Assembly (NCBI GenBank): GCA_018241425.1
Contig: JAFEDU010000002.1
Location: forward strand, 1,148,940-1,212,939
Length of the DNA stretch: 64,000 nt
Origin: Pseudomonadota bacterium
GTDB taxonomy: Bacteria > Pseudomonadota > Gammaproteobacteria > Steroidobacterales > Steroidobacteraceae
Reading direction: 5' to 3'
Shown here: one piece after another, positions 31,830-40,526 of the stretch
How positions within the stretch are numbered: position 1 is the stretch's first letter
How the letters are laid out: every line of letters begins with the position of its first letter
The notes under the pieces: generated by a model
The model's database searches: none
The model's input: the letters and a program-made list of their open reading frames with translations, nothing else
Told to the model about the DNA's origin: nothing
Translations under genes and position numbers: made by a program

Positions 31830-32132
31830 ATGACGAAGTCGGAACTCATCGAGATCATCACCGCCAAGCAGAAGCATCTGCCGGCGAAGGACGTGGAGCT
31901 GGCACTCAAGCAGATCCTCGAGATCATGAGCGATGCGCTCTCGCAGGGAGAGCGCATCGAGATCCGGGGCTTCGGCAGCTTCTCGCTCCACTTCCGTCCG
32001 CCGCGTCAGGGGAGAAATCCCAAGACCGGCGAGGCGGTGGCGCTCTCGGGCAAGCACGTGCCGCACTTCAAGCCGGGCAAGGACCTGCGCGAGCGCGTCA
32101 ACGACGGCGCGGATCGCCCGATCCGCGACTAG
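31830..32132 (+). CDS. ihfB: Integration host factor subunit beta
   Basis: IHF-beta pairs with IHF-alpha to bend DNA at promoters and recombination sites. The 100-residue protein has the HU/IHF fold: [39 protein letters not shown] with the intercalating Pro in RNPKTG, and [15 protein letters not shown] commonly assists sigma-54 activators by bending DNA between enhancer and promoter, which is relevant to the operon at 34.4-41.8 kb. A perfect terminator hairpin follows. Confidence 0.97.
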   Translation: MTKSELIEIITAKQKHLPAKDVELALKQILEIMSDALSQGERIEIRGFGSFSLHFRPPRQGRNPKTGEAVALSGKHVPHFKPGKDLRERVNDGADRPIRD

Positions 32133-32160
32133 GCCCCCCGCCTGCCACGCTGAAGACGAC

Positions 32161-32190
32161 GCGCGGCGGTGCCCCATGGCACCGCCGCGC
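32161..32190 (+). terminator. Terminator after ihfB
   Basis: A perfect 13-bp stem (GCGCGGCGGTGCC / GGCACCGCCGCGC) with a 4-nt CCAT loop lies 28 nt after the ihfB stop, followed by CTTTCCT. The stem is among the strongest in the window; the U-tract is short. It would end the gyrA-to-ihfB transcripts. Confidence 0.75.
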
Positions 32191-32229
32191 CTTTCCTGCC
32201 GCGATTCCTTTCCTGCTACCTTAGGCGGC

Positions 32230-33363
32230 GTGTTCGAACTGCCGCCGATGTTCCTGGCGTTGGCCTTCGTCCTGGTGGGCCTCGCCGCCTATTTCCTCGG
32301 GCGCCGCAACGGCGCCGCGCGCACGGTGCGCCTGCCGCGCGACTACTACGAGGGCCTCGATCACCTGATCAACGACCGCATCGACCATGCGGCCGAGATC
32401 TTCGCGCGCATGGCGCAGGCCAACGGCGATGCCGCGGAGATCCAGTTCGCGCTCGGGAGCCTGTTCCGCCGCCGCGGCGAGGTCGACCGCGCCATCGCCG
32501 TCCACTCGCGCCTGCGCGACCAGGGCGGCTCGGGACTGGCCGACCGGGCCGCCTTCGAGCTGGCGCTGGACTACCAGAGCGCGGGACTCATGGACCGGGC
32601 CGAGCGGGTGCTCGAGGAACTGGCTGCCTCGCGCGAGTACCGGCGCGCGGCGCTGGACCACCTGGTGAGCATCTACGAGGCGCAGGGCGACTGGGCCAAG
32701 GCGCTCAAGGTCTTCCACGAGCTGCCCGCGCCGGTGCAGAGCGAGCGCGCCCAGGTCGCCGCACACTACCTGTGCGAGCTCGCCGAGCAGGCCCTGCTGC
32801 AGGGCGAGGGCGAGCGCGCGCATACGCTGCTGCGCCAGGCGCGCAGCCACTACGGCGAGCTGCCGCGGGCGGACATCCTGGCGGCGCGCCTTGCGGCCAC
32901 CGGCGGGGATGCGAGCGGCGCCCTCACGCTGTACCTGAAGGCCCTCGAAGTGTCCCCGGGCCTGGCCCTGGAGATCATCCCCTCCGTGCTCACCGTGGCC
33001 GGCGAGCGCGACCGGGGCGCGACCCTGCCGCAGCTCGTGCGGCGCCTCAAGGCCAGCGGCCGGGTGAGTCCGCGCCAGCTCGCCTGGCTCCTCGCGACCG
33101 CGATGCCGGCCGCCGAGGTCGCCGAGCTTCCGGGACGGCACGCCGACCTCGGCCTCGAGATCGGGTCCCAGGCCGAGGCCCAGTCGCTGGCGATGCTGCT
33201 CACCCGCATCGGGGATGCCGGCGGGCGCTACCAGTGCGACGACTGCGGGCTGAACAGCGTGCGCTGGTACTGGCGCTGCCCGAAGTGCCGCTCCTGGGAC
33301 AGCATGCGCCCGGCGGTCTTCAAGTGGGCGGAGCGAGCCGACCAGAGCGCCCACAGCCCCTGA
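32230..33363 (+). CDS. lapB: Lipopolysaccharide assembly protein B
   Basis: LapB (YciM) controls LpxC stability and so the rate of LPS synthesis. The 377-residue protein has an N-terminal membrane anchor (MFLALAFVLVGLAAYFLGRR), a cytoplasmic TPR region from about 45 to 330 (DYYEGLDHLINDRIDHAAEIF and repeats) and a C-terminal rubredoxin-like metal site (YQCDDCGLNSVRWYWRCPKC). The GTG at 32230 gives VFELPPMFL, matching the usual start of the family; the ATG at 32248 is the alternative. The small lapA gene often found just before lapB is not visible here. Confidence 0.93.
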   Translation: MFELPPMFLALAFVLVGLAAYFLGRRNGAARTVRLPRDYYEGLDHLINDRIDHAAEIFARMAQANGDAAEIQFALGSLFRRRGEVDRAIAVHSRLRDQGGSGLADRAAFELALDYQSAGLMDRAERVLEELAASREYRRAALDHLVSIYEAQGDWAKALKVFHELPAPVQSERAQVAAHYLCELAEQALLQGEGERAHTLLRQARSHYGELPRADILAARLAATGGDASGALTLYLKALEVSPGLALEIIPSVLTVAGERDRGATLPQLVRRLKASGRVSPRQLAWLLATAMPAAEVAELPGRHADLGLEIGSQAEAQSLAMLLTRIGDAGGRYQCDDCGLNSVRWYWRCPKCRSWDSMRPAVFKWAERADQSAHSP

Positions 33364-33493
33364 TAAATGAGTGACTTAAGTTAACTTCATGCCGGATCGC
33401 TGAGGATCGCAGGCCCGTACCGCAAGAAGCTACACTTGCGCCCGCCGCGCCCCCGAGCAACCCGGCGCCCACCTAAAGGGAAGGTTTCAAGCG

Positions 33494-34432
33494 ATGAGGA
33501 CGATCCCGAAGACGGCCATCCGGACCGCCGTGTTCCCCGTGGCCGGGCGCGGCACGCGCTTCCTGCCGGCGACCAAGGCGAGCCCCAAGGAAATGCTCCC
33601 GGTGGTCGACAAGCCCCTCATCCAGTATGCCGTCGAGGAGGCCCTGGCCGCGGGCGCCCGGCGCCTGGTGTTCGTGACCGGCGCCTCCAAGCGCGCGATC
33701 GAGGATCACTTCGATTCCGACCAGGAGCTCGAGCACATGCTCGAGTCCCAGGGCAAGAGCGACCTCCTGAACCAGCTGCGCAGCGTGCTGCCGTCCTACG
33801 CGTCCTGCATCTACATCCGCCAGCCTGCGCCCTTGGGCCTCGGCCATGCGGTGCTCTGCGCCCAGCCCGCCGTCGGTTCCGAGCCGTTCTTCGTGCACCT
33901 CGCCGATGACCTCATCAAGAGCGACGTGGCGTGCCTTGCGCAGATGGCCGAGGTGTACGCGGCCAAGAACGCGAGCGTCCTCGGGGTCGAGGTCGTGCCC
34001 CACAAGGACACCGAGAAGTACGGCATCGTGGCGGTCGAGGCCGACCGCTCCGCGACCAGCCGCGTGAAGAGCATCGTCGAGAAGCCCAAGCCCGAGAAGG
34101 CGCCGTCCAACCTCGCCGTGGTGGGCCGCTACGTGCTGGCACCGGCGATCTTCGAGCACCTGGAACGCATCGGCCGCGGCGCGGGTGGGGAGATCCAGCT
34201 CACCGACGGCATCGCGGCGCTCATGGGCGAGGAGGCCGTCTATGCCTACCGCTTCACCGGCAAGCGCTATGACTGCGGCAGCAAGCTCGGCTACCTGCAG
34301 GCGACGGTCGAGTACGCCCTCGGCCACCCCTCGCTGGGCAAGGGGTTCAAGCAGTACCTGAAGGGCCTGGACGTCGAGGCCGCCGCCGGCGGCCGCCCCG
34401 CCCGCGCCACCCCGGCGCGTCGCAAGAAGTAG
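33494..34432 (+). CDS. galU: UTP--glucose-1-phosphate uridylyltransferase
   Basis: GalU makes UDP-glucose for LPS, exopolysaccharide and osmoprotectant synthesis. The 312 residues show the nucleotidyltransferase motif [22 protein letters not shown] (in part [11 protein letters not shown]), [14 protein letters not shown], the metal-binding Asp pair in VHLADDLI, and [12 protein letters not shown]. The last 20 residues are a basic Arg/Ala tail. A -10-like TACACT (33431-33436) precedes it. Its stop lies 3 bp from the end of the convergent histidine kinase gene, with no room for a terminator. Confidence 0.97.
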   Translation: MRTIPKTAIRTAVFPVAGRGTRFLPATKASPKEMLPVVDKPLIQYAVEEALAAGARRLVFVTGASKRAIEDHFDSDQELEHMLESQGKSDLLNQLRSVLPSYASCIYIRQPAPLGLGHAVLCAQPAVGSEPFFVHLADDLIKSDVACLAQMAEVYAAKNASVLGVEVVPHKDTEKYGIVAVEADRSATSRVKSIVEKPKPEKAPSNLAVVGRYVLAPAIFEHLERIGRGAGGEIQLTDGIAALMGEEAVYAYRFTGKRYDCGSKLGYLQATVEYALGHPSLGKGFKQYLKGLDVEAAAGGRPARATPARRKK

Positions 34433-34435
34433 CCT

Positions 34436-35737
34436 TCAGGGCAGCCACAGGCTCACGCAGGCACCCCCGCCGGCGCGGTTGGCGAGGCTCAGGCGCCCGC
34501 CGTGCGCCTCCACGATCTCGCGGCACAGCGTGAGCCCGAGTCCGGTGCCCGAGGGCTTGGTCGAGTAGAACGGCAGGAGCGCATCGCGCAGCGTCTGCTC
34601 GTTCATGCCGGCACCGCGGTCGGACACCTCGAGGCGGAAACCCGGCTGCGCGGCGTGCACCGCCAGCGTGATCTCCTCGGCAGGCGAGCCGGACTCCGCC
34701 GCGTTCTTCAGAAGGTTGATGAGCACCTGTTCGAGCTGGCTCGCGTCGAAGCTCGCGGCACCCTGCGGCAGTTCGCCCACGACCCTGAAGGTCCACGCGC
34801 CCTCCAGGCGCGCGAGGAACGCCGCCCAGTGGACCTCGGCCGGCCGCGGGCGCGGGAGCTTCGCGAAGCGCGCATAGCCGTCGATGAAGCCGGCGAGGTG
34901 GAGGGCGCGTTCCCCGATGGTGTCGAACACCCGCGCCAGCTGCCGCGGTTCCGGGGCCGCGGAGAGCAGCTTCCCGGAGTGCGCGAGCGAGCTGATCGGG
35001 GCGAGGGAGTTGTTGAGCTCGTGGGCGATGACCCGGATCACCTTCTTCCAGATGGCGACCTCCTGGGCGGCCAGCTCCCGGGTGAGCTGCTTCAGCATCA
35101 AGAGCTGGTGCGGCCGCGCGTTCAGCAGGAAGTGCCGCTGCGCCAGGTGGAACACCTGTGCCTCCCCGTCCACGTCCATGGTGAACAGCGTGTCCACGCC
35201 GCCGCCGAGCGCCTCGCGCAGCGCGGGGGCCGTGTCCTCGAGCACGCGCGCGAGTAACAGGCCTTCGAGCTTGCGGCCGCGGCCGAGCAGCGCCCGCGCC
35301 GCAACGTTACCGTACACCACGTGCCCGCCCGCATCGGTGAGCACCATGCTCAAAGGCGAGCTCTGGATCACCGTGTCCAGGAAGAGCTCGCGCTGGTACA
35401 GGTTCAGGCGCTCGCGGCGCAGCAGGTCCCCGAGTGAGTTGTAGGCGTCCGTGAGCTCGCGCAGGTGCGGGTCGCGCGGGCGCGCGACACTGACGCTGAA
35501 GTCGTTGTCGCGCAGGCTCTGGATGCCGTCGCGTACGGCCGCGATCACCGAGGTCCAGGGCCGCGTGAAGCGGCCCGCGCAGCACAGCACCAGAGGCAGG
35601 GTGACGAGGAACCCCAGGGCGGCGGCCACCGCCGCCGGCAGCCAGTGCGAGGCCGCCGCGGTGGCGAGGGCGGCGAGGGCGGCATTGAGGCTGAGCGCGA
35701 GCGCCAGGCGGCCGGCGAGCGAGCGTGGGGCGCTCAT
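34436..35737 (-). CDS. Sensor histidine kinase of the efflux operon
   Basis: A 433-residue membrane kinase. It has two hydrophobic segments near the N-terminus (about 11-30 and 33-52) separated by almost no periplasmic loop, a HAMP-like linker, a PAS domain (about 115-215: LDTVIQSSPLSMVLTDAGGHVVYGN), a HisKA box with His239 (VIAHELNNSLAPI) and an HATPase domain (LINLLKNAAES; DRGAGMNE; FYSTKPSGTGLGLTL). The tiny periplasmic part suggests it senses a signal in the membrane or cytoplasm. It is the last gene of the operon and overlaps the regulator gene by 4 bp, so the two are certainly partners. Confidence 0.92.
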   Translation of the reverse strand: MSAPRSLAGRLALALSLNAALAALATAAASHWLPAAVAAALGFLVTLPLVLCCAGRFTRPWTSVIAAVRDGIQSLRDNDFSVSVARPRDPHLRELTDAYNSLGDLLRRERLNLYQRELFLDTVIQSSPLSMVLTDAGGHVVYGNVAARALLGRGRKLEGLLLARVLEDTAPALREALGGGVDTLFTMDVDGEAQVFHLAQRHFLLNARPHQLLMLKQLTRELAAQEVAIWKKVIRVIAHELNNSLAPISSLAHSGKLLSAAPEPRQLARVFDTIGERALHLAGFIDGYARFAKLPRPRPAEVHWAAFLARLEGAWTFRVVGELPQGAASFDASQLEQVLINLLKNAAESGSPAEEITLAVHAAQPGFRLEVSDRGAGMNEQTLRDALLPFYSTKPSGTGLGLTLCREIVEAHGGRLSLANRAGGGACVSLWLP

Positions 35738-37128
35738 TCGGACCCGGAGGGCCGGGGTGCCTCGCTCTTGAGTCCGAGCCGCTCCATGCGGCGATAGAGG
35801 GCCTGGCGCGAGAGCCCCAGCTCGCGCGCGGCCTGGGCGACCACGCCGTGGGCCCGCGCGAGCGCCTGCTCGAGCGTGGCGCGGTCGGGCTCGGGCTCGC
35901 CCTCGCTCACCGGCCGCGAGGCGGGCAGCGCGAGGGCCGCAGCCCCGATCGCGCGGTCGGAGGACAGCAGGCATGCGCGACGCACCGCGTTCTGCAGCTC
36001 GCGCACGTTGCCCGGCCAGGGGTACCGCAGCAGCGCGGCCTCCGCGTCCGGGCGCAACTCGAAGTCGGCGCCCAGGAAGTGGCGCGCCAGGGGCAGGATG
36101 TCCGCGCGCCGGGCGCTCAGGGGCGGCACCTCAAGCTCGATCACGTTCAGGCGGTAGTAGAGATCCTCGCGGAAGGCGCCGGCGCGCATGGCCTCGCGCA
36201 GCGGCGCATTGGTGGCGGCGATCACGCGCACGCGGGAGCGCCGGGTCTCGTTCGAGCCGAGGCGCTCGAATTCCCCGGTCTGCAGCACCCGCAGGAGCTT
36301 CGCCTGGCTGGCGGCGCTCAGCGTACCCAGCTCGTCCAGGAACAGCGTGCCGCGGTCGGCGGCCTCGAAGCGGCCGCTGCGCGTGCGTGCGCCGGTGAAG
36401 GCCCCCGCCTCGGTGCCGAACAGCTCCGATTCCATGAGTTCCGGGGGTAGGGCGCCGAGGTTGACCTTGAAGTACGGCCCGTCCGCGCGCGGCGAGTTCG
36501 CCTGCACGATGTCGGCCAGCACCTCCTTGCCGGCGCCATTGGGGCCGGTGATCAGCACCGGAACCTCCGCGTGCGCGACCTGCGTCGCCATCGCGACCAC
36601 GGTGTGCATCGCCTCGCTCTCGTAGACAATGCCGCGCAGGTCGAAGCGGGTCGCCAGCGCCGCCCGGGCGGCCCGTGCATCGGCGCGCAGGGCCGCGGCT
36701 TCCGCGCGGGCGCGGCCGAGCTCGAGGAGGTTGCGCACCGTGGTCATCAGGCGCGTGTCGTCCCAGGGCTTGGCGATGTAGTCCGCCGCGCCGTCGCGCA
36801 CCAGCTCGACGGCGGACTCCAGGTGCGTCCAGGCCGTGAGCAGGATGATCGGCAGCTGCGGGTGACGCGCACGGATCTCGCGGAACAGGGCGATGCCTTC
36901 CGCACCGCTCGTGGCCTCGCGGCGGAAGTTCATGTCCTGGATGACGAGTTGCGCGCCGTGCTCGGCGAGGAGCCCAAGCCCCGCCGCCGGGCCGTCCGCG
37001 CTCAGTACGCGCGCGCCGTGCAGCGCGAGCAGCACCTCGAAGGCGGTGCGGACCGCGTGGCTGTCGTCGATGACGACGATGGTATTGCCGCGCAGGTCGG
37101 ACGGCGGACTCAGGTCGGCGCGGCTCAT
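35734..37128 (-). CDS. NtrC-class sigma-54-dependent response regulator
   Basis: A 464-residue activator. The receiver domain has the acidic pair at 21-22, the phospho-acceptor Asp65 (LVIQDMNF) and Lys120 (YIAKPW). The AAA+ domain has Walker A GPNGAGKE (195-202; the usual form is GESGTGKE), the GAFTGA sigma-54 loop (242-247), Walker B in GTLFLDELG, and PWPGNVRELQNAVRR. A Fis-type helix-turn-helix ends the protein (ARELGLSRQALYRRMERLGL). The start at 37128 is the ATG nearest the receiver domain. It lies between the transporter genes and its kinase, so it should control this operon through the repeats at 41968-42013. Confidence 0.94.
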   Translation of the reverse strand: MSRADLSPPSDLRGNTIVVIDDSHAVRTAFEVLLALHGARVLSADGPAAGLGLLAEHGAQLVIQDMNFRREATSGAEGIALFREIRARHPQLPIILLTAWTHLESAVELVRDGAADYIAKPWDDTRLMTTVRNLLELGRARAEAAALRADARAARAALATRFDLRGIVYESEAMHTVVAMATQVAHAEVPVLITGPNGAGKEVLADIVQANSPRADGPYFKVNLGALPPELMESELFGTEAGAFTGARTRSGRFEAADRGTLFLDELGTLSAASQAKLLRVLQTGEFERLGSNETRRSRVRVIAATNAPLREAMRAGAFREDLYYRLNVIELEVPPLSARRADILPLARHFLGADFELRPDAEAALLRYPWPGNVRELQNAVRRACLLSSDRAIGAAALALPASRPVSEGEPEPDRATLEQALARAHGVVAQAARELGLSRQALYRRMERLGLKSEAPRPSGSE

Positions 37129-37171
37129 CGCGGCAGCATCGCAGCACCGGCCGGCGCGGGCAACGTGCGGC

Positions 37172-38392
37172 TCACACGTTGCGCGTCGCCACCGAGGGCG
37201 GCACGGTGGCGGCACGCCGTGCCGGCTGGAGGGCTGCCAGCTGGCCGATGCCCCACAGCAGCAGCACGCCGCCCACGAGGAAGTACAGGTTGAGCCGCGG
37301 CAGCTCGTACTGGATCGAGAGCCAGTAACCGGTGGCCAGTGCGAGCGCGCAGCCGCCCACGACGCCGGCGGTGGTGATGAGCCCGTTCTCCACGAGGAAG
37401 TACTGCACGATGTCGGCGCGGCGCGCGCCGACCGCCCGGCGCGTGCCGATCTGGCGCGTGCGGGTCGTGACGTTGAAGGTGGCGAGCGCGAAGATCCCGA
37501 GGCACGTAACGGCCACCATCAGGAGCGTCACGGTCAGCAGGTAGATGCCCATGGAGCGGTCGCCCAGGTAGGACAGGTCGCGGAAGTAGTTGAGGGTCCT
37601 GACGAAGGTGATCACCCGGTCGGGGTTCGACCGGCTCAAGTGCGACTCGGCCTGCTGCATGGCCGCATCGCGGGCCCCCGGGCGGGTGCGCACCAGGTAG
37701 CGCACCGCGCCGTAGCGGCCCGAGGGCAGGCGCGACATGAACATCACCCAGTCCGGATGGCGGTCACCCACCCAGGCGCCGATTACCGGGTCGACGATAC
37801 CGACGACGGTCGCCGACTGGCCTAGGTCGTCGTAGACTGCCTTGCCGAGGGGATCATCCTGGCCGAAGAGGCGCAGCGCCGTGGCGCGCGACAGGATGAC
37901 GTTGGAGACAAAGCTCGAGGCGTCGTTCTTGGCGCGCGAGGGCTCGATGTCCCCGTGGCGGAAGTTCCGCCCGGCCACCAGGCGCACGCCGAGGGCATCC
38001 AGTCCCTGCTCGTCGACCTCGTAGTAGTTGAACCCGTCCGTGCTGTGCACGCCCGGGTGCGCCGTGAGCGTGGTGGCGCTGCCGCTGCCGCTCAAGGGGA
38101 TGCCGTTACTGGGACTCGCCGCGACGACGCCCGGGAGGCTGCGCAGGTAGTCGATGTCCTCGCGCATGGAGCTCGTCTGGTCGTAGCGGTCGGTGAACCC
38201 GGAGGCCTGGACGACGAAGATGTTGTCGACGTCGATGCCCAGCGGGCGCTGCATTTTCTCGATCCGCTGCACCACGATGTAGAGCGCATTCACCAGCACG
38301 GCGAGCGCGATGGCCACCTGCATGGCCACCAGCACCGCGCCGGTCCGGTTGCGCATCAGTGCCGAGAGGATTGGGCGCACGCTTAAGCTCAC
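37172..38392 (-). CDS. FtsX/MacB-type ABC transporter permease, second
   Basis: A 406-residue permease: one membrane helix near the N-terminus (VLVAMQVAIALAVLVNALYIVV), a large periplasmic MacB_PCD-like domain (about 50-270) and three C-terminal helices (LLTVTLLMVAVTCLGIFALATF; a segment near 340; LYFLVGGVLLLWGIGQLAAL), with the coupling motif TRRAVGARRADI between them. This is the MacB/LolE/FtsX type, which extrudes substrates from the periplasm or outer leaflet rather than the cytoplasm. It pairs with the permease just upstream (9 bp apart) to form a heterodimer. Confidence 0.9.
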   Translation of the reverse strand: MSLSVRPILSALMRNRTGAVLVAMQVAIALAVLVNALYIVVQRIEKMQRPLGIDVDNIFVVQASGFTDRYDQTSSMREDIDYLRSLPGVVAASPSNGIPLSGSGSATTLTAHPGVHSTDGFNYYEVDEQGLDALGVRLVAGRNFRHGDIEPSRAKNDASSFVSNVILSRATALRLFGQDDPLGKAVYDDLGQSATVVGIVDPVIGAWVGDRHPDWVMFMSRLPSGRYGAVRYLVRTRPGARDAAMQQAESHLSRSNPDRVITFVRTLNYFRDLSYLGDRSMGIYLLTVTLLMVAVTCLGIFALATFNVTTRTRQIGTRRAVGARRADIVQYFLVENGLITTAGVVGGCALALATGYWLSIQYELPRLNLYFLVGGVLLLWGIGQLAALQPARRAATVPPSVATRNV

Positions 38393-38401
38393 GGGGTCAC
38401 C

Positions 38402-39754
38402 TTACTGGCTCTTGAGGTACACGGCCGGCGGCAGGCGACCGACGCGCCAGGCCGGGTACAGCCCGGCGGCGAGGGTCGCGAGGATGGCGAGCGCGATGGC
38501 CCACAGCACCCCGGTGCGGTCGAAGTGCATGAGTTCCTGGTAGCCGCCGGGCCGCCCCAGGTGCGCCGCGGCATACATATGGTGCACGGCGGCGAGGCCG
38601 AGGGCCCCCAGGCCCAGGCCCAGCGCCGAGCCGGTGCCGGCGATGAGCGCAACCTCCGTCAGGTGCTGCATGAACACCTGGCGGCGGCTCGCACCCAGCG
38701 CGCGCCGCACGCCGGTGATCGCCGCCGCGCTCAGGAACTTGGCGAGCAGGAGCCCGACCGTATTGATCAGGCACACCAGCAGGAACGCAAAGGCCAGCCC
38801 CACCAGCACGCGGTTGTCGTTGTCGACCACCTGCTGGTCGCGCAGCCACTGGCCGACGTTGGTCAGGCGGTTGTCGCGCGGGCGGCCGAAGCGGCCGCCC
38901 CTGCGCTGTTCGGCCCAGTAGTTGTCGAGGAAGGCCTGCATGCGCTCGCGGCTCGCCCGGTCGGGCAGCTCGACCCAGGTTTGCAGCCAGACGCACTCGG
39001 AGTTGAAGAACTGCTCACTCGTGTCCAGCGGCTCGGCCTTCCAGCAATCGACGTTGCCGGCGCTGCGCAGATCCAGGGCACGGCCCCAGGCGAAGGGGAT
39101 GAACAGGTCCTCGGGCGGCGCGAAGCTGCCCTCGGTGACGTCGTAGAAGAGCGGCCGCGGGAACCAGTAGTCGAGCACGCCGACGACGCGGAACTCGTGG
39201 TCGTTCCAGCGCAGCGTGCGCCCGACGCTGTTGGCGCCGGCAAACAGCCGCTCGTTCATGGAGCGCGACAGCACCACGACCGGCTGCGGCGGGTCATCCG
39301 CGCTGCGGCTCCAGCCCGAGCCGTAGAGGAACGGCACGTCGAACATGGGGAAGAAGTCCCCGGTGGTGAAGCGGGTGTCGGTGCGCAGCGGCGGGCCGCC
39401 GGTGCCGCTGATCACGCCGCTCGACTCGAACATCACCACGGTGCGCTCGGCAAGGCCCGCGTGCAGTACGGTGGTCGCGTCGCGGTAGGTCATGAGCGGC
39501 GGCGGCAGGTGCGTCTCGGCGTTGCCGCGCGTGAAGCCGCTGTTGGGGTCCCAGCTGTCCATGGTCACCGTGTACAGGCGGTCGTTCTTCCACCAGATCG
39601 GGTTGCCCGACATCGCGTGGTAGACCGTGAGCGTCATGATGCACACGGCCACGCCGAAGGCGATGGCGAGCACCATGAGCGCGGTAAGCCCGGGGTTGCG
39701 CCGGAAGCTGCGCAGCGCCAGGTGGGAGTAGTAGCCGAGCAGGGAGGCTTGCAT
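38402..39754 (-). CDS. FtsX/MacB-type ABC transporter permease, first
   Basis: A 450-residue permease of the same architecture as its neighbour: an N-terminal helix (LTALMVLAIAFGVAVCIMTLTVY), a periplasmic domain of about 260 residues with aromatic-rich stretches (MSGNPIWWKNDRLYTVTMDSWDPN, in part), and three C-terminal helices with GVRRALGASRRQVFMQHL. The two permeases differ clearly in their periplasmic parts, so the transporter is a heterodimer. The ATG at 39754 gives MQASLLGYYSHLALRSFRRNPG, the usual cytoplasmic start of such permeases. Confidence 0.9.
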   Translation of the reverse strand: MQASLLGYYSHLALRSFRRNPGLTALMVLAIAFGVAVCIMTLTVYHAMSGNPIWWKNDRLYTVTMDSWDPNSGFTRGNAETHLPPPLMTYRDATTVLHAGLAERTVVMFESSGVISGTGGPPLRTDTRFTTGDFFPMFDVPFLYGSGWSRSADDPPQPVVVLSRSMNERLFAGANSVGRTLRWNDHEFRVVGVLDYWFPRPLFYDVTEGSFAPPEDLFIPFAWGRALDLRSAGNVDCWKAEPLDTSEQFFNSECVWLQTWVELPDRASRERMQAFLDNYWAEQRRGGRFGRPRDNRLTNVGQWLRDQQVVDNDNRVLVGLAFAFLLVCLINTVGLLLAKFLSAAAITGVRRALGASRRQVFMQHLTEVALIAGTGSALGLGLGALGLAAVHHMYAAAHLGRPGGYQELMHFDRTGVLWAIALAILATLAAGLYPAWRVGRLPPAVYLKSQ

Positions 39755-39764
39755 CGCCGGTGGC

Positions 39765-40478
39765 CTAGGCGTGCGCGAGTCCGGCGTCCGGCGCCGCGCG
39801 TGGTTCGTAGGTGCGAAAGTCGGATATCTGGCCATCGACCAGGTGCACGTTGCGCTGCGCGCGGCGCGCGAGCTCCGGGTCGTGCGTGACGAGCAGGATC
39901 GTGGTGCCGAGCTCGTTGATCTGCTCGAGCAGCTCCATCACCTGGCGCGCCATCAGGGAGTCGAGGTTCCCGGTGGGCTCATCGGCCAAGAGGAACGCCG
40001 GGTCGCCGGCGATGGCACGCGCGATCGCGACGCGCTGCTGCTGGCCGCCGGAGAGCTGCGAGGGCATGTGCTTCATGCGCGAGGACAGCCCCACGAGGTC
40101 GAGCGCGCTGCCGATGCGCTCGTGCCGCTCCCGGGTGCTCAGGCGCCGGTAGCGCAGGGGCACGTCGACGTTGTCGTAGATGTTGAGGTCGGGGATCAGG
40201 TTGAAGCTCTGGAAGATGAAGCCGATGCGCTCGTTGCGCAGCCGCGAGCGCTGGTCGTCGGAGAGGCCGCGCACGTCGGTGCCGTCGATCCGGTAGCTGC
40301 CGGTCTCGAAGTTCTCGAGGAGCCCCGCCACGTTCAGAAAGGTGGTCTTGCCGGAGCCCGAGGGGCCGGTGATCGCCACGAACTCCCCGGCGCTCACCTC
40401 GAGGGAGAACTCGCGCAGCGCGTAGGTCTCGATCAGGTCGGTCCGGTATACCTTGCTGACATCCTGCATCTTGAGCAT
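39765..40478 (-). CDS. ABC transporter ATPase (MacB/LolD type)
   Basis: A 237-residue nucleotide-binding subunit with Walker A GPSGSGKTT, the Q-loop region FIFQSFNLIPDLNIYDNV, the signature LSGGQQQRVAIARA, Walker B AFLLADEPTGNLDS and the H-loop VTHDPELA. FNLI and PTGNLDS are typical of the LolD/MacB/FtsE group that serves FtsX-like permeases. The ATG at 40478 is preferred to a GTG 48 bp upstream because it gives MLKMQDVSKVY. It stands 10 bp before the first permease gene. Confidence 0.95.
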   Translation of the reverse strand: MLKMQDVSKVYRTDLIETYALREFSLEVSAGEFVAITGPSGSGKTTFLNVAGLLENFETGSYRIDGTDVRGLSDDQRSRLRNERIGFIFQSFNLIPDLNIYDNVDVPLRYRRLSTRERHERIGSALDLVGLSSRMKHMPSQLSGGQQQRVAIARAIAGDPAFLLADEPTGNLDSLMARQVMELLEQINELGTTILLVTHDPELARRAQRNVHLVDGQISDFRTYEPRAAPDAGLAHA

Positions 40479-40526
40479 CGCGTTACCTTTCCGTCTAAGG
40501 ACGCGCCCGTGCGGGCGCGCTGTCAT

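Noticed and set aside
33383..33390. ACTTAAGT-type palindrome before galU as an operator
   Set aside because: It is short, single and AT-rich, with no second copy or regulator gene nearby to support it.
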